Assembly: GCA_903839675.1 (NCBI GenBank)
Contig: CAIMDB010000028.1
Coordinates: 1-64,000 of the forward strand
DNA length: 64,000 nucleotides
Source of the DNA: an uncultured Sphingomonadales bacterium
GTDB lineage: Bacteria > Pseudomonadota > Alphaproteobacteria > Sphingomonadales > Sphingomonadaceae
Direction of reading: 5' to 3'
Below the pieces are notes generated by a model, which saw only the letters and a program-made list of their open reading frames with translations, was not told the DNA's origin and searched no databases. Shown piece by piece: positions 44,270 to 53,789 of the stretch; position 1 is the stretch's first letter; every line of letters begins with the position of its first letter. A program made the position numbers and the translations under genes.

Positions 44270-45838
44270 TTATCCTTCCTGCGTGTCTTTTAATGTGTCG
44301 AGATGCATCCAGCGCTTCACGATGGGCGTCAAAAGCAGCACGATGACGGCGGCGCCAATCGAAACCCATCCGAACAACTCATAGATGTCGAGCAGCTTCG
44401 CCTTGCTCATTTCGCCGCCATGGCCGCCTGTTGCTTCCCCAATCTTGCCGGCAACGAAATTGCCAACGGCTGTCATGTAGAACCAGGCACCCATGATGAG
44501 GCTGGCCATGTGAGATGGTGCGAGACGGTTCATGGCCGAAAGACCGACGGGCGAGAGGCAAAGCTCCCCCGTGGTGGCGAAAAGATAGTAAAGGAAAACG
44601 AAGATGACCGGCGTCATGGCCGCAATGCCGAAGGATTGCGCACCCCAGACGAGCACGAGATTGGCAAGGCCCATCTGTGCAAGCGCGAGGCCGAATTTGG
44701 CCGGTGCCGAAGGCTCCTTCCCGCGTTTGCCGAGCCATTGCCAAAGGGCTGCGAACAATGGGGCGAGGAGGATGATGTAGATGGGATTGATCGACTGGAA
44801 CAGCGAGGCAGGCGTGGCTCCGCGATCGACATAACGGTCAGTGAACAGGCTCATCGATCCGCCCGCCTGCTCGAACAGGCCCCAGAAGAGCGGGTTGAGC
44901 GCAATCAAGAATAGGATCGCGAACATGCGTTCCCGCGGTTCCTTTTCCAGCTTGAAGCTTTCGAAAAGGACATAGCCGAGCAGCGCAACGCCCGAGACGA
45001 CGAGCAGCGACTGAATGACATCCTGATATTGGACAAGCGCCCAGATGACCGCCACCGAGGCAAGGCCGATGCCATATAGGCCCCATTCCTTCGACTTGGT
45101 CAGCGGTGCTGGTGCTTCGCCAGCGCCATTCAGCGCATTCTTGCCCAGAACAAAAACGACGAGACCGGCAAGCATGCCGATACCGGCAAGGCCGAAGCCC
45201 CAGCCCCAGCCGATCGTCTGACCAAGATAGCCGACAAGGATGGTGCCGATGGCGGCGCCCACGTTAATGCCCATGTAGAAGACCGTGTAGGCACCGTCGC
45301 GGCGCACATCGGTCAACTTGTAAAGCTGGCCGACCATCACCGAGATGTTGGCTTTCAGGAAGCCGGAGCCGACGATGATGAAGGCAAGGGCCGCCCAAAA
45401 GACGTTGATCGCCGGATCGCTCTGCCCGCCCACGCCTTCAACCGCCATCAGGCTATGTCCAGCCGCGAGCAGAACACCGCCGAAAAGGACCGCCTTACGC
45501 TGCCCAAGATAACGGTCCGCCAGATATCCGCCAAGGACGGGCGTAATGTACACAAGACTTGTATAGGCGCCGTAGATCAGGCTCGATTTGGAATCGTTGA
45601 ACAGCCAGTGCTGGGTCAGATAGAAAATGAGCAGCGCGCGCATACCGTAATAGGAAAAGCGCTCCCACATTTCGGCAAAGAACAGCATGTACAGGCCCTT
45701 GGGGTGGCCTGCGAATTCGGGCTCTTTCTGGATAGCGATCTTGGCGCCAATTGCCAGAAAAACGCCGAGGAGGACGACGGCAATCGCAGCGATCCAATCG
45801 CCTTCTGTCCAGAGCTGCATTGCTTTCATTTCTGTCAC
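44270..45838 (-). CDS. POT-family proton-dependent oligopeptide transporter
   Basis: The 522-residue membrane protein takes up di- and tripeptides with protons. It has about 14 helices, the POT signature ExxERFxYYG in AEMWERFSYYGMRALL (near residue 55), and the second signature GAYTVFYMGINVGAAIGTIL near 180. A GTG at 45838, with GGTGAGG upstream, appears to be the start; the ATG at 45829 is the alternative. It heads an operon with two amidohydrolases. Confidence 0.94.
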   Translation of the reverse strand: MTEMKAMQLWTEGDWIAAIAVVLLGVFLAIGAKIAIQKEPEFAGHPKGLYMLFFAEMWERFSYYGMRALLIFYLTQHWLFNDSKSSLIYGAYTSLVYITPVLGGYLADRYLGQRKAVLFGGVLLAAGHSLMAVEGVGGQSDPAINVFWAALAFIIVGSGFLKANISVMVGQLYKLTDVRRDGAYTVFYMGINVGAAIGTILVGYLGQTIGWGWGFGLAGIGMLAGLVVFVLGKNALNGAGEAPAPLTKSKEWGLYGIGLASVAVIWALVQYQDVIQSLLVVSGVALLGYVLFESFKLEKEPRERMFAILFLIALNPLFWGLFEQAGGSMSLFTDRYVDRGATPASLFQSINPIYIILLAPLFAALWQWLGKRGKEPSAPAKFGLALAQMGLANLVLVWGAQSFGIAAMTPVIFVFLYYLFATTGELCLSPVGLSAMNRLAPSHMASLIMGAWFYMTAVGNFVAGKIGEATGGHGGEMSKAKLLDIYELFGWVSIGAAVIVLLLTPIVKRWMHLDTLKDTQEG

Positions 45839-45958
45839 GCGAACCTCACCTTGATTCAGTTGAAACGGGTTGTGTTCTCCACGAGCCGTTGGTCCGGCAC
45901 GCTAACGGAAAAATTGCGGCTGTGAAGAACAATGTTGCGCTATGATGACGTCATATTC

Positions 45959-46003
45959 GGTTGCGGCCATGGCGGGACGGAGCCGCCGGAGCAGGCCGCA
46001 ACC
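45959..46003 (-). terminator. Strong nested hairpin after the M48 protease gene
   Basis: The arms ggttgcggcc (45959-45968) and ggccgcaacc (45994-46003) are exact inverted copies, and the loop holds a second stem (ggcgg/ccgcc). It begins 9 bases after the protease stop on the minus strand. No U-tract is seen, so rho-independent termination is only possible. It may also insulate the POT operon promoter. Confidence 0.5.
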
Positions 46004-46012
46004 GACAAACAG

Positions 46013-46978
46013 TCAATTCTGTTCGACGAGCGTCGGGATAAGTGGTTGACCTGCAGCCTGTTTGGCACGGATTTCAGCTACCGTCCGACGGGCCAGATCC
46101 AGCCGCGCCTTCTTGCCAGGATGCGTCCCATCATTGAACGGACCAAGATCCGTCTTCGCGCCGTAGCGCCGCCAGAAATCGAGCGCGGCATCTAAACTGT
46201 AACCGGCGCGTGCCAGCATATAGGCGGCGAAATAGTCGGCCTCTTCCTCGGTTGCGCGAATGGCGGCGCGGTTCTTGCCGAGCGGCGCCAGCAGCCCGCG
46301 TTTGATGCCCTGCCGGTCGAGCCGTTCGGGATGGCGCAGAATGTTGTGCGCCATTTCATGTGCGATGGGCACGGCGCCCGCGTCATCGCTGCCTGCAAAG
46401 GTCGCCAGCGCCGAAGAGACATGGACGGTTTTGCCATCGGCACTGGCCGACAGCTTTTTGCCCGGCACCAGCTCGACATTGGCGGGGCAGGCAAGATCAG
46501 CGTCCATCGAAAGTGTCTGCTGCACACCGCCCCGATCAATCAGCAGACGGACCGATCCATCCTGCAAGGCAGCGGCAAGCTGCGCGAGCACAGCTTCGAC
46601 CACCTGATAGCTGGCGGGGGCCTTCAGGGTGCTTCGCGGTGTCGGGGTGCCATCCATCGCGAGGACATGGTCTCCCACGCGCACTCCGGCGCGGGCGGCT
46701 GAACTGCCCGGCACAACGACAGTGACGGTCGGGACATCTGACAGGCCAAGATCGGCCTGCGCCTCGGCCCGCCATTCCGGCGCGTACTGCCCGATATCCT
46801 GCACCAGCATGCCCTGAAGGGGCGAGGGAAACGGACATAGAGCGAGGTTCGCGGTCGCCAGCCGGTGCGAGATGGCGGCAATGCGCGCGTCCATCTCCCG
46901 CAATTTGGCAAGTTCGCCCGCTGCGACCGGCATGGGCATCAGCAGCATGGCAAACAGCAGGAGGATCAGGCGACGCAT
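46013..46978 (-). CDS. M48-family metalloprotease with PDZ domain
   Basis: The 321-residue product has a signal peptide (1-21), a PDZ-like domain (about 82-155, with [19 protein letters not shown]), and the zinc-binding helix HEMAH (207-211). The third ligand, Glu, is in [11 protein letters not shown] (244-248). It is probably a periplasmic quality-control protease. I use the ATG at 46978 (MRRLILLLF). The upstream extension lacks a ribosome-binding site and runs into the heat-shock promoter of hslV. It is divergent from hslV. Confidence 0.88.
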   Translation of the reverse strand: MRRLILLLFAMLLMPMPVAAGELAKLREMDARIAAISHRLATANLALCPFPSPLQGMLVQDIGQYAPEWRAEAQADLGLSDVPTVTVVVPGSSAARAGVRVGDHVLAMDGTPTPRSTLKAPASYQVVEAVLAQLAAALQDGSVRLLIDRGGVQQTLSMDADLACPANVELVPGKKLSASADGKTVHVSSALATFAGSDDAGAVPIAHEMAHNILRHPERLDRQGIKRGLLAPLGKNRAAIRATEEEADYFAAYMLARAGYSLDAALDFWRRYGAKTDLGPFNDGTHPGKKARLDLARRTVAEIRAKQAAGQPLIPTLVEQN

Positions 46979-46998
46979 GTCCCCCAGATAGGCCTGCC

Positions 46999-47028
46999 CT
47001 TGAAAAGCGGCAACCGCCCGCCCCATAT
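46999..47028 (+). promoter_or_regulatory. Sigma-32 (RpoH) heat-shock promoter of hslVU
   Basis: CTTGAAA (46999-47005) and CCCCATAT (47021-47028) are separated by 15 bases, matching the classic RpoH pattern. A transcript starting 6-8 bases after the -10 box would begin at or next to the hslV ATG (47036). Confidence 0.85.
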
Positions 47029-47035
47029 CCCGATC

Positions 47036-47587
47036 ATGAGTGATGCAATCAAATGGCACGGCACGACCATCGTCTCCGTGCGCAAATCCGGCAAGGTCGT
47101 CATCGCAGGCGACGGGCAGGTCTCGATGGGCCAGACCGTCATGAAGCCCAATGCGAAGAAAGTCCGCCCGCTGGGCGACGGCAAGGTCATTGCCGGGTTC
47201 GCAGGCGCCACCGCCGATGCGTTCACCCTGTTCGAGCGGCTGGAACGCAAGCTGGAGCAGTTTAATGGCCAGCTGCTGCGCGCCGCCGTTGAACTCGCCA
47301 AGGACTGGCGAACCGACAAATATCTGCGCAATCTGGAAGCCATGATGATCGTCGCCGACAAGGACGTGACGCTGATCCTGACGGGCAATGGCGATGTGCT
47401 GGAACCGGTCGACGGCGTGGCCGCCATCGGATCCGGCGGTAACTTCGCCCTCGCCGCCGCGCGCGCGCTCAAGGACTATGAACCCGATGCCGAAGCCTTG
47501 GCCCGCAAGGCGATGGCCGTGGCCGCTGAGATTTGTGTGTACACTAATGACCAGCTGACCGTGGAGACGCTGGAAAGCGCGACCTAG
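47036..47587 (+). CDS. hslV: ATP-dependent protease subunit HslV
   Basis: HslV is the peptidase core of the HslUV complex. The 183-residue protein has the start [19 protein letters not shown]; the catalytic threonine is T10, exposed after removal of nine residues. Other motifs are [17 protein letters not shown] and [16 protein letters not shown]. There is no Shine-Dalgarno ahead of the ATG, and the sigma-32 -10 box ends 7 bases before it, so initiation is probably leaderless. hslU follows after a repeat-rich gap. Confidence 0.96.
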   Translation: MSDAIKWHGTTIVSVRKSGKVVIAGDGQVSMGQTVMKPNAKKVRPLGDGKVIAGFAGATADAFTLFERLERKLEQFNGQLLRAAVELAKDWRTDKYLRNLEAMMIVADKDVTLILTGNGDVLEPVDGVAAIGSGGNFALAAARALKDYEPDAEALARKAMAVAAEICVYTNDQLTVETLESAT

Positions 47588-47589
47588 TC

Positions 47590-47686
47590 CCCCTCCCGCC
47601 TGCGGGAGGGGTTAGGGGTGGGTCTGTCCTGCTCTCATATCGCTCCCCTTGCCCACCCCCGTCCCCTCCCGCCTGCGGGAGGGGGG
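47590..47686. repeat. Inverted pair of CCCTCCCGC palindromes between hslV and hslU
   Basis: Two copies of the perfect hairpin ccctcccgc-ct-gcgggaggg lie at about 47591-47610 and 47664-47683. Their flanks gttaggggtggg and cccacccccgt face each other, so the whole unit is itself an inverted repeat. It resembles a BIME-type pair of REP sequences. It fills the spacer without separating the operon and ends in the hslU ribosome-binding site. Confidence 0.85.
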
Positions 47687-47689
47687 AAG

Positions 47690-48994
47690 ATGAAGATGAG
47701 CAACGCCCTTACCCCCAAGGCCATTGTGGCCGCCCTTGACGAACACATTATCGGCCAGTCCGATGCCAAGCGCGCGGTTGCCGTCGCCATGCGCAACCGC
47801 TGGCGGCGTCAACAGCTCTCGCCTGAACTGCGGGAGGAAGTGACACCCAAGAACATTCTGATGATCGGCCCCACGGGCTGCGGCAAGACCGAGATCAGCC
47901 GCCGTCTGGCAAAGCTCGCCGACGCCCCGTTTGTGAAGGTTGAGGCGACCAAGTTCACTGAAGTCGGCTATGTCGGTCGCGATGTGGAACAGATTGCACG
48001 TGATCTGGTCGAAGAGGCCATCCGGCTCGAAAAGGAACGCCGCCGTGCCGCGGTGAAGGACAAGGCCGAAGAAGCGGCGATGAACCGCCTACTCGATGCG
48101 CTGACCGGCAAGGATGCCTCTACCGCGACACGTGACGCCTTCCGCCTGCGTTTTCAGGAGGGCCATCTGGATGCGACCGAAATCGAGATCGAAGTCGAAA
48201 ACGCGCCCAACATGCCGTTTGAAATCCCCGGCGCGCCCAATGTCGGGATGATCAATCTGTCCGAGATGATGGGCAAGGCACTGGGCGGCACACCCAAGAA
48301 GCGCCGCAAAATGACCGTGCCGGCCGCCTGGGCCAAGCTGGTCGAGGAAGAAGCAGACGCCCGGCTGGATCAGGATGATGTTGCCCGTGTCGCGCTCACC
48401 GATGCAGAGGCCAATGGCATCGTGTTCTTGGACGAGATCGACAAGATCGCCGTGTCCGACGTGCGAGGCGGCTCGGTCAGCCGTGAAGGCGTGCAGCGCG
48501 ATCTGCTGCCACTGATCGAAGGCACGACCGTTTCAACCAAATATGGCCCGATGAAAACCGATCATATCCTCTTCATCGCCTCGGGCGCATTCCATGTCGC
48601 CAAACCGAGCGATCTGCTGCCCGAACTGCAGGGGCGCCTGCCGATCCGCGTCGAGCTGAAAGCGCTGACCGAGGCGGATTTCGTCAACATTCTCTCGGAC
48701 ACACGGGCAAGCCTGACGACGCAATATTCGGCGCTGCTGCAAACCGAGGGCGTGACCGTGGACTTCACCGATGATGGCATCCGCGCCATCGCCCGGATCG
48801 CGGCCGAGGTGAACGAAACAGTCGAGAATATCGGCGCACGACGCTTATCGACCGTGCTTGAAAAGCTGCTCGAAGAAGTGAGCTTTGAGGCAGAGGACCG
48901 GACCGGCACGACCGTCCTCATCGATGGACCTTTTGTTGAGGCGCAACTGGCCGAAGTCGCCAAGAATGTGGATCTGAGCAAATACGTCTTGTAG
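47690..48994 (+). CDS. hslU: ATP-dependent protease ATPase subunit HslU
   Basis: HslU unfolds substrates and feeds them to HslV. The 434 residues have the start [23 protein letters not shown], Walker A GPTGCGKT (60-67), Walker [12 protein letters not shown], the pore loop region GYVGRD, the helical I domain and the C-terminal tail LSKYVL that docks in HslV pockets. I start it at the ATG at 47690 after GGGAGGGGGGAAG, much of which belongs to the repeat. A second ATG lies six bases on. Confidence 0.96.
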   Translation: MKMSNALTPKAIVAALDEHIIGQSDAKRAVAVAMRNRWRRQQLSPELREEVTPKNILMIGPTGCGKTEISRRLAKLADAPFVKVEATKFTEVGYVGRDVEQIARDLVEEAIRLEKERRRAAVKDKAEEAAMNRLLDALTGKDASTATRDAFRLRFQEGHLDATEIEIEVENAPNMPFEIPGAPNVGMINLSEMMGKALGGTPKKRRKMTVPAAWAKLVEEEADARLDQDDVARVALTDAEANGIVFLDEIDKIAVSDVRGGSVSREGVQRDLLPLIEGTTVSTKYGPMKTDHILFIASGAFHVAKPSDLLPELQGRLPIRVELKALTEADFVNILSDTRASLTTQYSALLQTEGVTVDFTDDGIRAIARIAAEVNETVENIGARRLSTVLEKLLEEVSFEAEDRTGTTVLIDGPFVEAQLAEVAKNVDLSKYVL

Positions 48995-49046
48995 GGCAAG
49001 TTCGTTCTTTATATGTTCCATATGCGACGACTCGAAGGAGGACGAT

Positions 49047-49451
49047 ATGGGACGGTCAGGCGGATGCCATTGCGGCGCGGTGCGGTATGACGTTGAAGGT
49101 GAACCCCAGCATGTGGCCCTGTGCCATTGCAGCGATTGCAGGCGCAGCGCGGGGGCACCGGTGGTCAGTTGGGCCGCCTTTGCCGAGGACGAACTGAAAC
49201 TGACGCAGGGGGAGCCTGTGACCTTCAATTCGTCGGGCTCTGCGATGCGCAGCTTTTGCGGCACGTGCGGCACGGGGCTCTTCTATCGAAACGCGGAATT
49301 TCTGCCCGGCATTGTCGATATCCAGTCGGTGACGTTGGACGATGCGCAGGCTCTGCCGCCCGGCGCACATATTCAGGTCGCCGAACGGCTGCACTGGATG
49401 GACAGTCTGGACGCTCTAACCCGGTTTGAGCGGTTCCCCGGCATGGAGTGA
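49047..49451 (+). CDS. GFA/CENP-V family zinc protein
   Basis: The 134-residue protein matches the GFA family, named for glutathione-dependent formaldehyde-activating enzyme, though most members have no proven activity. Zinc ligands are visible: C7/C9 (GCHCGAVRY), C26/C28/C31 (LCHCSDC) and C71/C74 (FCGTCG). GAAGGAGG precedes the ATG. It stands alone after hslU. The role may be thiol-adduct detoxification. Confidence 0.88.
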   Translation: MGRSGGCHCGAVRYDVEGEPQHVALCHCSDCRRSAGAPVVSWAAFAEDELKLTQGEPVTFNSSGSAMRSFCGTCGTGLFYRNAEFLPGIVDIQSVTLDDAQALPPGAHIQVAERLHWMDSLDALTRFERFPGME

Positions 49452-49534
49452 CCCGACGGTCCGCCAACAGCATTGACCGGCACTTGAGCGCCTATGGATG
49501 ACAGAGCGCCGCCCTTGTGCAAAGAGGGCGGGCT

Positions 49535-51067
49535 TTGACTGACGAACCAGAAATCCGCGCCCAAGCAATTACCAGCCACGATGTGGCGAAAGGTGCGGGC
49601 ACGACGCTTTTGGCGCGGCTGGGCGCTGTGGTCGAGGTCGTGGCCCAACCGGTCTATGTCTGGCTGTTCGGGCTGGCCAGCTTTGGCATTTACACGGCGC
49701 TCTGGGCCGCGATAACGCTGGTTGAAACCATCGCAGACCTTGGCATGACGGCCGCCTTGCAGCGCACCGTTCCGCAAGCCACAACAGAACAAAAGGCCGT
49801 CGCCACGTTGCGCGCGGCGCTCATCATGGGTGTGCTGCCGTGCATTGCGTTAGCCGCCATAGCCTCGGTCTTTTCAGAAGACTTGGCGCACATCTTTAAC
49901 GCAGCACAAGGCGATGCCGAACGGTTGAGCCATTTCATCGCGATCTTCGCTTGGGCCTTGCCGCTTTGGGCCTTTGTTGAAGTGGCGACTTCTGCCTTGC
50001 GCGCCCGCCGGGTATTCGGCGCGGAAATCCGCCTCCGCCTCTTTTGGGAACAGATCGTACGGCTCGTCTGCGCCACGGGGTTTTGGGCCATGGGTTTTGG
50101 TACAATGTCGCTATTTTATGCGCATCTGGTGTCGCTCATTGTCATTTGCGCACTGTGCATCCGGCTCCTGAGCAGGAACTATGACCTCAGCCTTCTGGGC
50201 GCAGGACCTGCGGAAGAGCGCGTCTGGCATGGGACGTGGATGGCCGGAATTTCCGTCATGCCCACCATCTTGACCGCACGGCTGTTCAGCGATGCGCCGA
50301 CGCTTCTGCTCAATGCCCTGCTTCCGGGCGCGCAAGGTGCCGTTGCCGGCGGGCAATTTGCGCTGGTCCGCAAGGTCAGTTCGCTGGTGCAGACAATCCG
50401 GATCGCCTTTGCCTATGTGCTGGCCCCCTTGGCATCTGCCGCCTCAACGGGCGGCAAGGCCGCAGTTGAGAACATCTATGCCTTCTCAACACGCATCTCC
50501 TTGACGGTCGCCTTACCGGTCTGCTGCGTTCTGATTGCCGGTGGGCCTACGCTGCTGCGGGCCATTGGCAGCGGGATGGAAGGCGCGTTGCTTGCGTTGG
50601 CCTTGCTGCTGTTGGCCCGACTGGCAGAGACAGTGAGCGGCGCGGCTGCCCCCATCCAGCAGGTCATGTCACGCTATTCCAGCCAATATATCGGCAGCGC
50701 AGCGGGCCTCGCTGTATCGATGCTGATTGGTTTAGCGGTGATGCCGGAGGGCGGATTGACGGGCATGTCTCTGGCTGTGGCCCTCGGCCTTGTCACGACA
50801 TCTGCCATTCCGGCGTGGCAAGTTTACCGGCAGCATGGCTTGTTGCCCTTTGGTCAACCCTTTGCGCAGGTCGCTCTGCGCGCCGTGATTGTCTCACTGG
50901 CAGGCTTCTTCGCGGCGCTTTGGGTCAACCTTTTGCCGATGGGACCGGCCTTAATGCTCATATGCGGGGTGCTGGTAGCAACATTGTGGACAGCATGCCG
51001 CTGGGCCCTCCCGTTGCCAGACCGCGAAGCGCTGGGATCAGTGGGCCGCCGTCTCCGGTTGATCTAA
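49535..51067 (+). CDS. Wzx-like polysaccharide flippase (MOP superfamily)
   Basis: The 510-residue membrane protein has 12-14 helices and the arrangement of lipid-linked oligosaccharide flippases (GAGTTLLARLGAVVEVVAQPVYVW at the start, FGIYTALWAAITLVETIADLG). AGAGGG before the TTG at 49535 supports this start; the GTG at 49517 is the alternative. It opens a surface-polymer cluster. Its 3' end overlaps the convergent nucleotidyltransferase gene by 30 bases. Confidence 0.82.
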   Translation: MTDEPEIRAQAITSHDVAKGAGTTLLARLGAVVEVVAQPVYVWLFGLASFGIYTALWAAITLVETIADLGMTAALQRTVPQATTEQKAVATLRAALIMGVLPCIALAAIASVFSEDLAHIFNAAQGDAERLSHFIAIFAWALPLWAFVEVATSALRARRVFGAEIRLRLFWEQIVRLVCATGFWAMGFGTMSLFYAHLVSLIVICALCIRLLSRNYDLSLLGAGPAEERVWHGTWMAGISVMPTILTARLFSDAPTLLLNALLPGAQGAVAGGQFALVRKVSSLVQTIRIAFAYVLAPLASAASTGGKAAVENIYAFSTRISLTVALPVCCVLIAGGPTLLRAIGSGMEGALLALALLLLARLAETVSGAAAPIQQVMSRYSSQYIGSAAGLAVSMLIGLAVMPEGGLTGMSLAVALGLVTTSAIPAWQVYRQHGLLPFGQPFAQVALRAVIVSLAGFFAALWVNLLPMGPALMLICGVLVATLWTACRWALPLPDREALGSVGRRLRLI

Positions 51068-51847
51068 CCGCGTCTGAAAAATCTGTTCAGCGAGCACATG
51101 GTCGCTGACTTTATCGACATCAATCGCCGCTTCCGCCATCGGCATTGGAACGAGATGTGCAGAGAGGCCAAGCCGTCTCCCCGCTTTGCCAAGGGCCGCG
51201 GCCAAGCCAATGGTGCGCGTGATGGCCCGAAGCGCGAGTAAGGGGCCAAAATGCAAAAAGAGCTTCCAAGCCTTTTTACGGTCCTGTTCGGCCTCAGCCC
51301 AAAGTTCTAGCGCGCCTCTCGCCCTATCACTGCGCAGCGCAAAGAGATTAGCACCTGACCAGGCCCCGTCGGAGAAGCGCAGCCAGGTCCGCTTATTACC
51401 GGGGTACGCCGCGAGCATCGTTGCCCGTTCAACCATCGCCACAGCAACATCACCGCCGCTGGCTTCGGCCTGCGCGATAAAATGACGCGCCATATCCGGC
51501 GTCAGAAGGGGGTGGTCCGCTGTCGTCACCAGCACTGGCCAAGGCGCTGTAGGCGTCCCCGCATGACGCAGGATGCTGACCGAAATGCCATCACTGCTGG
51601 CCATAATGTCCGCCGTCCCGCCCACAGCGACGGCTGCGGCAAGCGCCTCAGTATCTTGGGCGAGAACGACGATCTTCCCTATTTCGGCAATTTGGCTGAG
51701 CGTGCGGACGACATGTGTGACCATCGGCTCACCGCCGACAGGCACGAGCGCCTTCCACTCCACGCCGAAATGCGCGGCCATCGGATCGACGCCGGGGCGC
51801 TGCCCTGCCAAAACGATGGCGGTCCATGGACGCTTAGGAGAGGTCAC
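51038..51847 (-). CDS. MobA-like nucleotidyltransferase
   Basis: The 269-residue protein has an N-terminal NTP-transferase fold: AIVLAGQRPGVDPMA replaces the usual GGxGxR loop, followed by KALVPVGGEPMVTHVV and VTTADHPLLTPDM, with its metal-binding Asp. Such enzymes activate sugars, polyols or choline phosphate as nucleotide diphosphates. Between a flippase and a TagF-like transferase it probably makes the activated building block, e.g. a CDP-alcohol or CDP-cyclitol. It is antisense to its neighbours. Confidence 0.75.
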   Translation of the reverse strand: MTSPKRPWTAIVLAGQRPGVDPMAAHFGVEWKALVPVGGEPMVTHVVRTLSQIAEIGKIVVLAQDTEALAAAVAVGGTADIMASSDGISVSILRHAGTPTAPWPVLVTTADHPLLTPDMARHFIAQAEASGGDVAVAMVERATMLAAYPGNKRTWLRFSDGAWSGANLFALRSDRARGALELWAEAEQDRKKAWKLFLHFGPLLALRAITRTIGLAAALGKAGRRLGLSAHLVPMPMAEAAIDVDKVSDHVLAEQIFQTRLDQPETAAH

Positions 51848-51880
51848 TTTTTGGCCTCAAAGCAGGTGTAACAAATAGAC

Positions 51881-52549
51881 ATGGATGTTGCGATCTTCGA
51901 CCTTGACCGGACAGTGACGAGGTTTTCGACCTACACGCCCTTTCTTCTTTTTGCAGCCTTTCATCGCGCACGCTGGCGTTTGTTGCTGTTTCCGGTCTGG
52001 ATTTTGGCCATGGCGGGCTATGTGCTCGGCATCTACAAGCGCAAAGATTTGAAAGAGATTGGCTTTCGGCTGATGGTCGGTCGGCGCATCAAGTCGGTGG
52101 AGTTGCAGCATATCTCAGCAGAATTTGCCAAACGCATTGTCCGCCATAATCTTCTCACCGATGCCGTGGCGCGTGTGGAGGCAGAAAGATCAAAGGGTGC
52201 ACTTTTGATGTTGGCCACGGCCTCGCCCGATTTCTACGCGCGCGAAATTGCTCTTCTGCTGGGCTTTGATTGTGTCGTGGCGACCAAACAGGCGCGCCTG
52301 CCTGAGGATTTCATCAGCTTTCGGATCAATGGCGATAATTGTTACGGTAAGGCCAAGCGCGAGATGGTTGAAGCAGCCTGCGCGGTCGATGATCGTCTCG
52401 GGCAGGCGAAGGCCTTTCGGTTTTATAGCGACAGCGCATCGGATGCGCCCACCCTTTTCTGGGCAAGCGCCGCAATTGCCGTCAATCCCGGCAGCTCGCT
52501 GCGGAAACTCGCGTCCAAACATGGATGGGACGTTGTCACTTTCGCATGA
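51881..52549 (+). CDS. HAD-IB family phosphatase
   Basis: The 222-residue protein has HAD motifs: nucleophile DLDRTVT (Asp7 and Asp9), ATASPD for motif II, K in YGKAKREMV, and FYSDSASDAPTL for motif IV. The HAD-IB group includes phosphoserine phosphatase-like and lipid-phosphate phosphatases; a hydrophobic stretch (about 22-48) suggests membrane contact. The gene starts 33 bases from the divergent nucleotidyltransferase start and overlaps the transferase gene by 4 bases. Confidence 0.85.
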   Translation: MDVAIFDLDRTVTRFSTYTPFLLFAAFHRARWRLLLFPVWILAMAGYVLGIYKRKDLKEIGFRLMVGRRIKSVELQHISAEFAKRIVRHNLLTDAVARVEAERSKGALLMLATASPDFYAREIALLLGFDCVVATKQARLPEDFISFRINGDNCYGKAKREMVEAACAVDDRLGQAKAFRFYSDSASDAPTLFWASAAIAVNPGSSLRKLASKHGWDVVTFA

Positions 52550-53703
52550 CCAAGCGTGTCTGTTTTCTCTTCAATCATGAAGATGTGCATCAAGTTGCCC
52601 ACACACTGCCTGTGGCGCTGGAACTTGCCGGCCTGAACGCCGATGTTGAGGTGGAAATAGCAGTTTCCACAGCAGAACAAGCGACCGCTGTCGAAAGCCT
52701 TATCCAAGCGCGTCCAATCGCCAACACACCTCTCGTCCGCCGCTTAGAACTCAGCGCATTGATGGAGCTGGCGACGTCTACGCTCAACCGGATCGTCCCG
52801 GCCCGCCGGATCGCAATGTTGCGCCGCCACCTCGACTATTTCCAGTCATTCGACGTGCTCGTCGTTCCAGAGTTTACCACCACCCTCTTGCGGTCGCGCT
52901 GGAAGCTGACAGGGCCGCTCTTGGTCTGCATTCCGCATGGCAGTGGTGACCGGTCTGTCGGCTTTTCCGATGAACTTCGTTTCTTTGATCGGGTGTTGGT
53001 CGCGGGGGAAAAGACGCGCGGACGGATGCTGGAACGCCACCCAATGATGGCCGATAAGATCAAAGTGTGCGGCTATCCCAAATTCGATGCGATGGACCTA
53101 ACGCGCAAGCCGCGTCTGTTTGAAGATGACAAACCTGTCGTCGTCTACAACCCGCATTTCGATCCGCTCTTGTCATCATGGTATCGCTTTGGCCCGCAGA
53201 TCTTGGACCATTTTGCGGCGCAGACCCGCTTTAACTTCGTCTTTGCCCCGCATGTGATGTTGTTTAGAAAGCTGATCCATGGGTCGCTGGAGCATCGCCG
53301 ACTGCATATCCGGAGGAAAGTGCCGCAGCGCTTTTACGACATGCCACACATGTTGATCGATACGGGCAGCGCTCGGTCGGTCGACATGACGTACACCCTC
53401 GCCGGTGATATCTACCTTGGGGACGCCAGCAGCCAGATTTACGAATGGATCATCCGGCCGCGCCCAGCCATCTTCCTAAATGCGCATGACGCAAAGTGGC
53501 AGGAGGATCCGAACTACGCGCATTGGCATTTGGGGCAGGTTATCAACGATCCAAAGCAGCTTGAGGCTGCACTCCACCCCGAGGCGGGCGAACTCGCTTA
53601 TGTGCTTGACCGTCAAAAGCTGGCCTGTGCCAAAACATTTTCATTTGCCGACACGTCTGCGTCGCTGCGGTGCGCCACTGAAATTCAGGTGCTGCTCAAA
53701 TAG
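52546..53703 (+). CDS. TagF-like (CDP-glycerol glycerophosphotransferase-type) transferase
   Basis: The 385-residue protein has features of the CDP-glycerol:poly(glycerophosphate) transferase group: CIPHGSGDRSVGF, VLVAGEKTRGRMLE, ICGYPKFD-type seen as VCGYPKFDAMDL, VVYNPHFDP and YLGDASSQIYEWI near the end. Such GT-B-like enzymes add polyol- or sugar-phosphate units to surface polymers. It is translationally coupled to the HAD gene (ATGA overlap). Donor and acceptor are unknown. Confidence 0.75.
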   Translation: MTKRVCFLFNHEDVHQVAHTLPVALELAGLNADVEVEIAVSTAEQATAVESLIQARPIANTPLVRRLELSALMELATSTLNRIVPARRIAMLRRHLDYFQSFDVLVVPEFTTTLLRSRWKLTGPLLVCIPHGSGDRSVGFSDELRFFDRVLVAGEKTRGRMLERHPMMADKIKVCGYPKFDAMDLTRKPRLFEDDKPVVVYNPHFDPLLSSWYRFGPQILDHFAAQTRFNFVFAPHVMLFRKLIHGSLEHRRLHIRRKVPQRFYDMPHMLIDTGSARSVDMTYTLAGDIYLGDASSQIYEWIIRPRPAIFLNAHDAKWQEDPNYAHWHLGQVINDPKQLEAALHPEAGELAYVLDRQKLACAKTFSFADTSASLRCATEIQVLLK

Positions 53704-53789
53704 CCGCCCATTAAAACCAGGGTTATCGAAAAGCCGGTTGGCGCTTCACCAAACTGCGGGAATAGTCCCTTTTTTTAGGGAGCCCCGCC

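Noticed and set aside
45945-45954. Palindrome atgacgtcat as a regulatory site upstream of the POT operon
   Set aside because: It is only 10 bases with no extension or second copy, so chance occurrence cannot be excluded.
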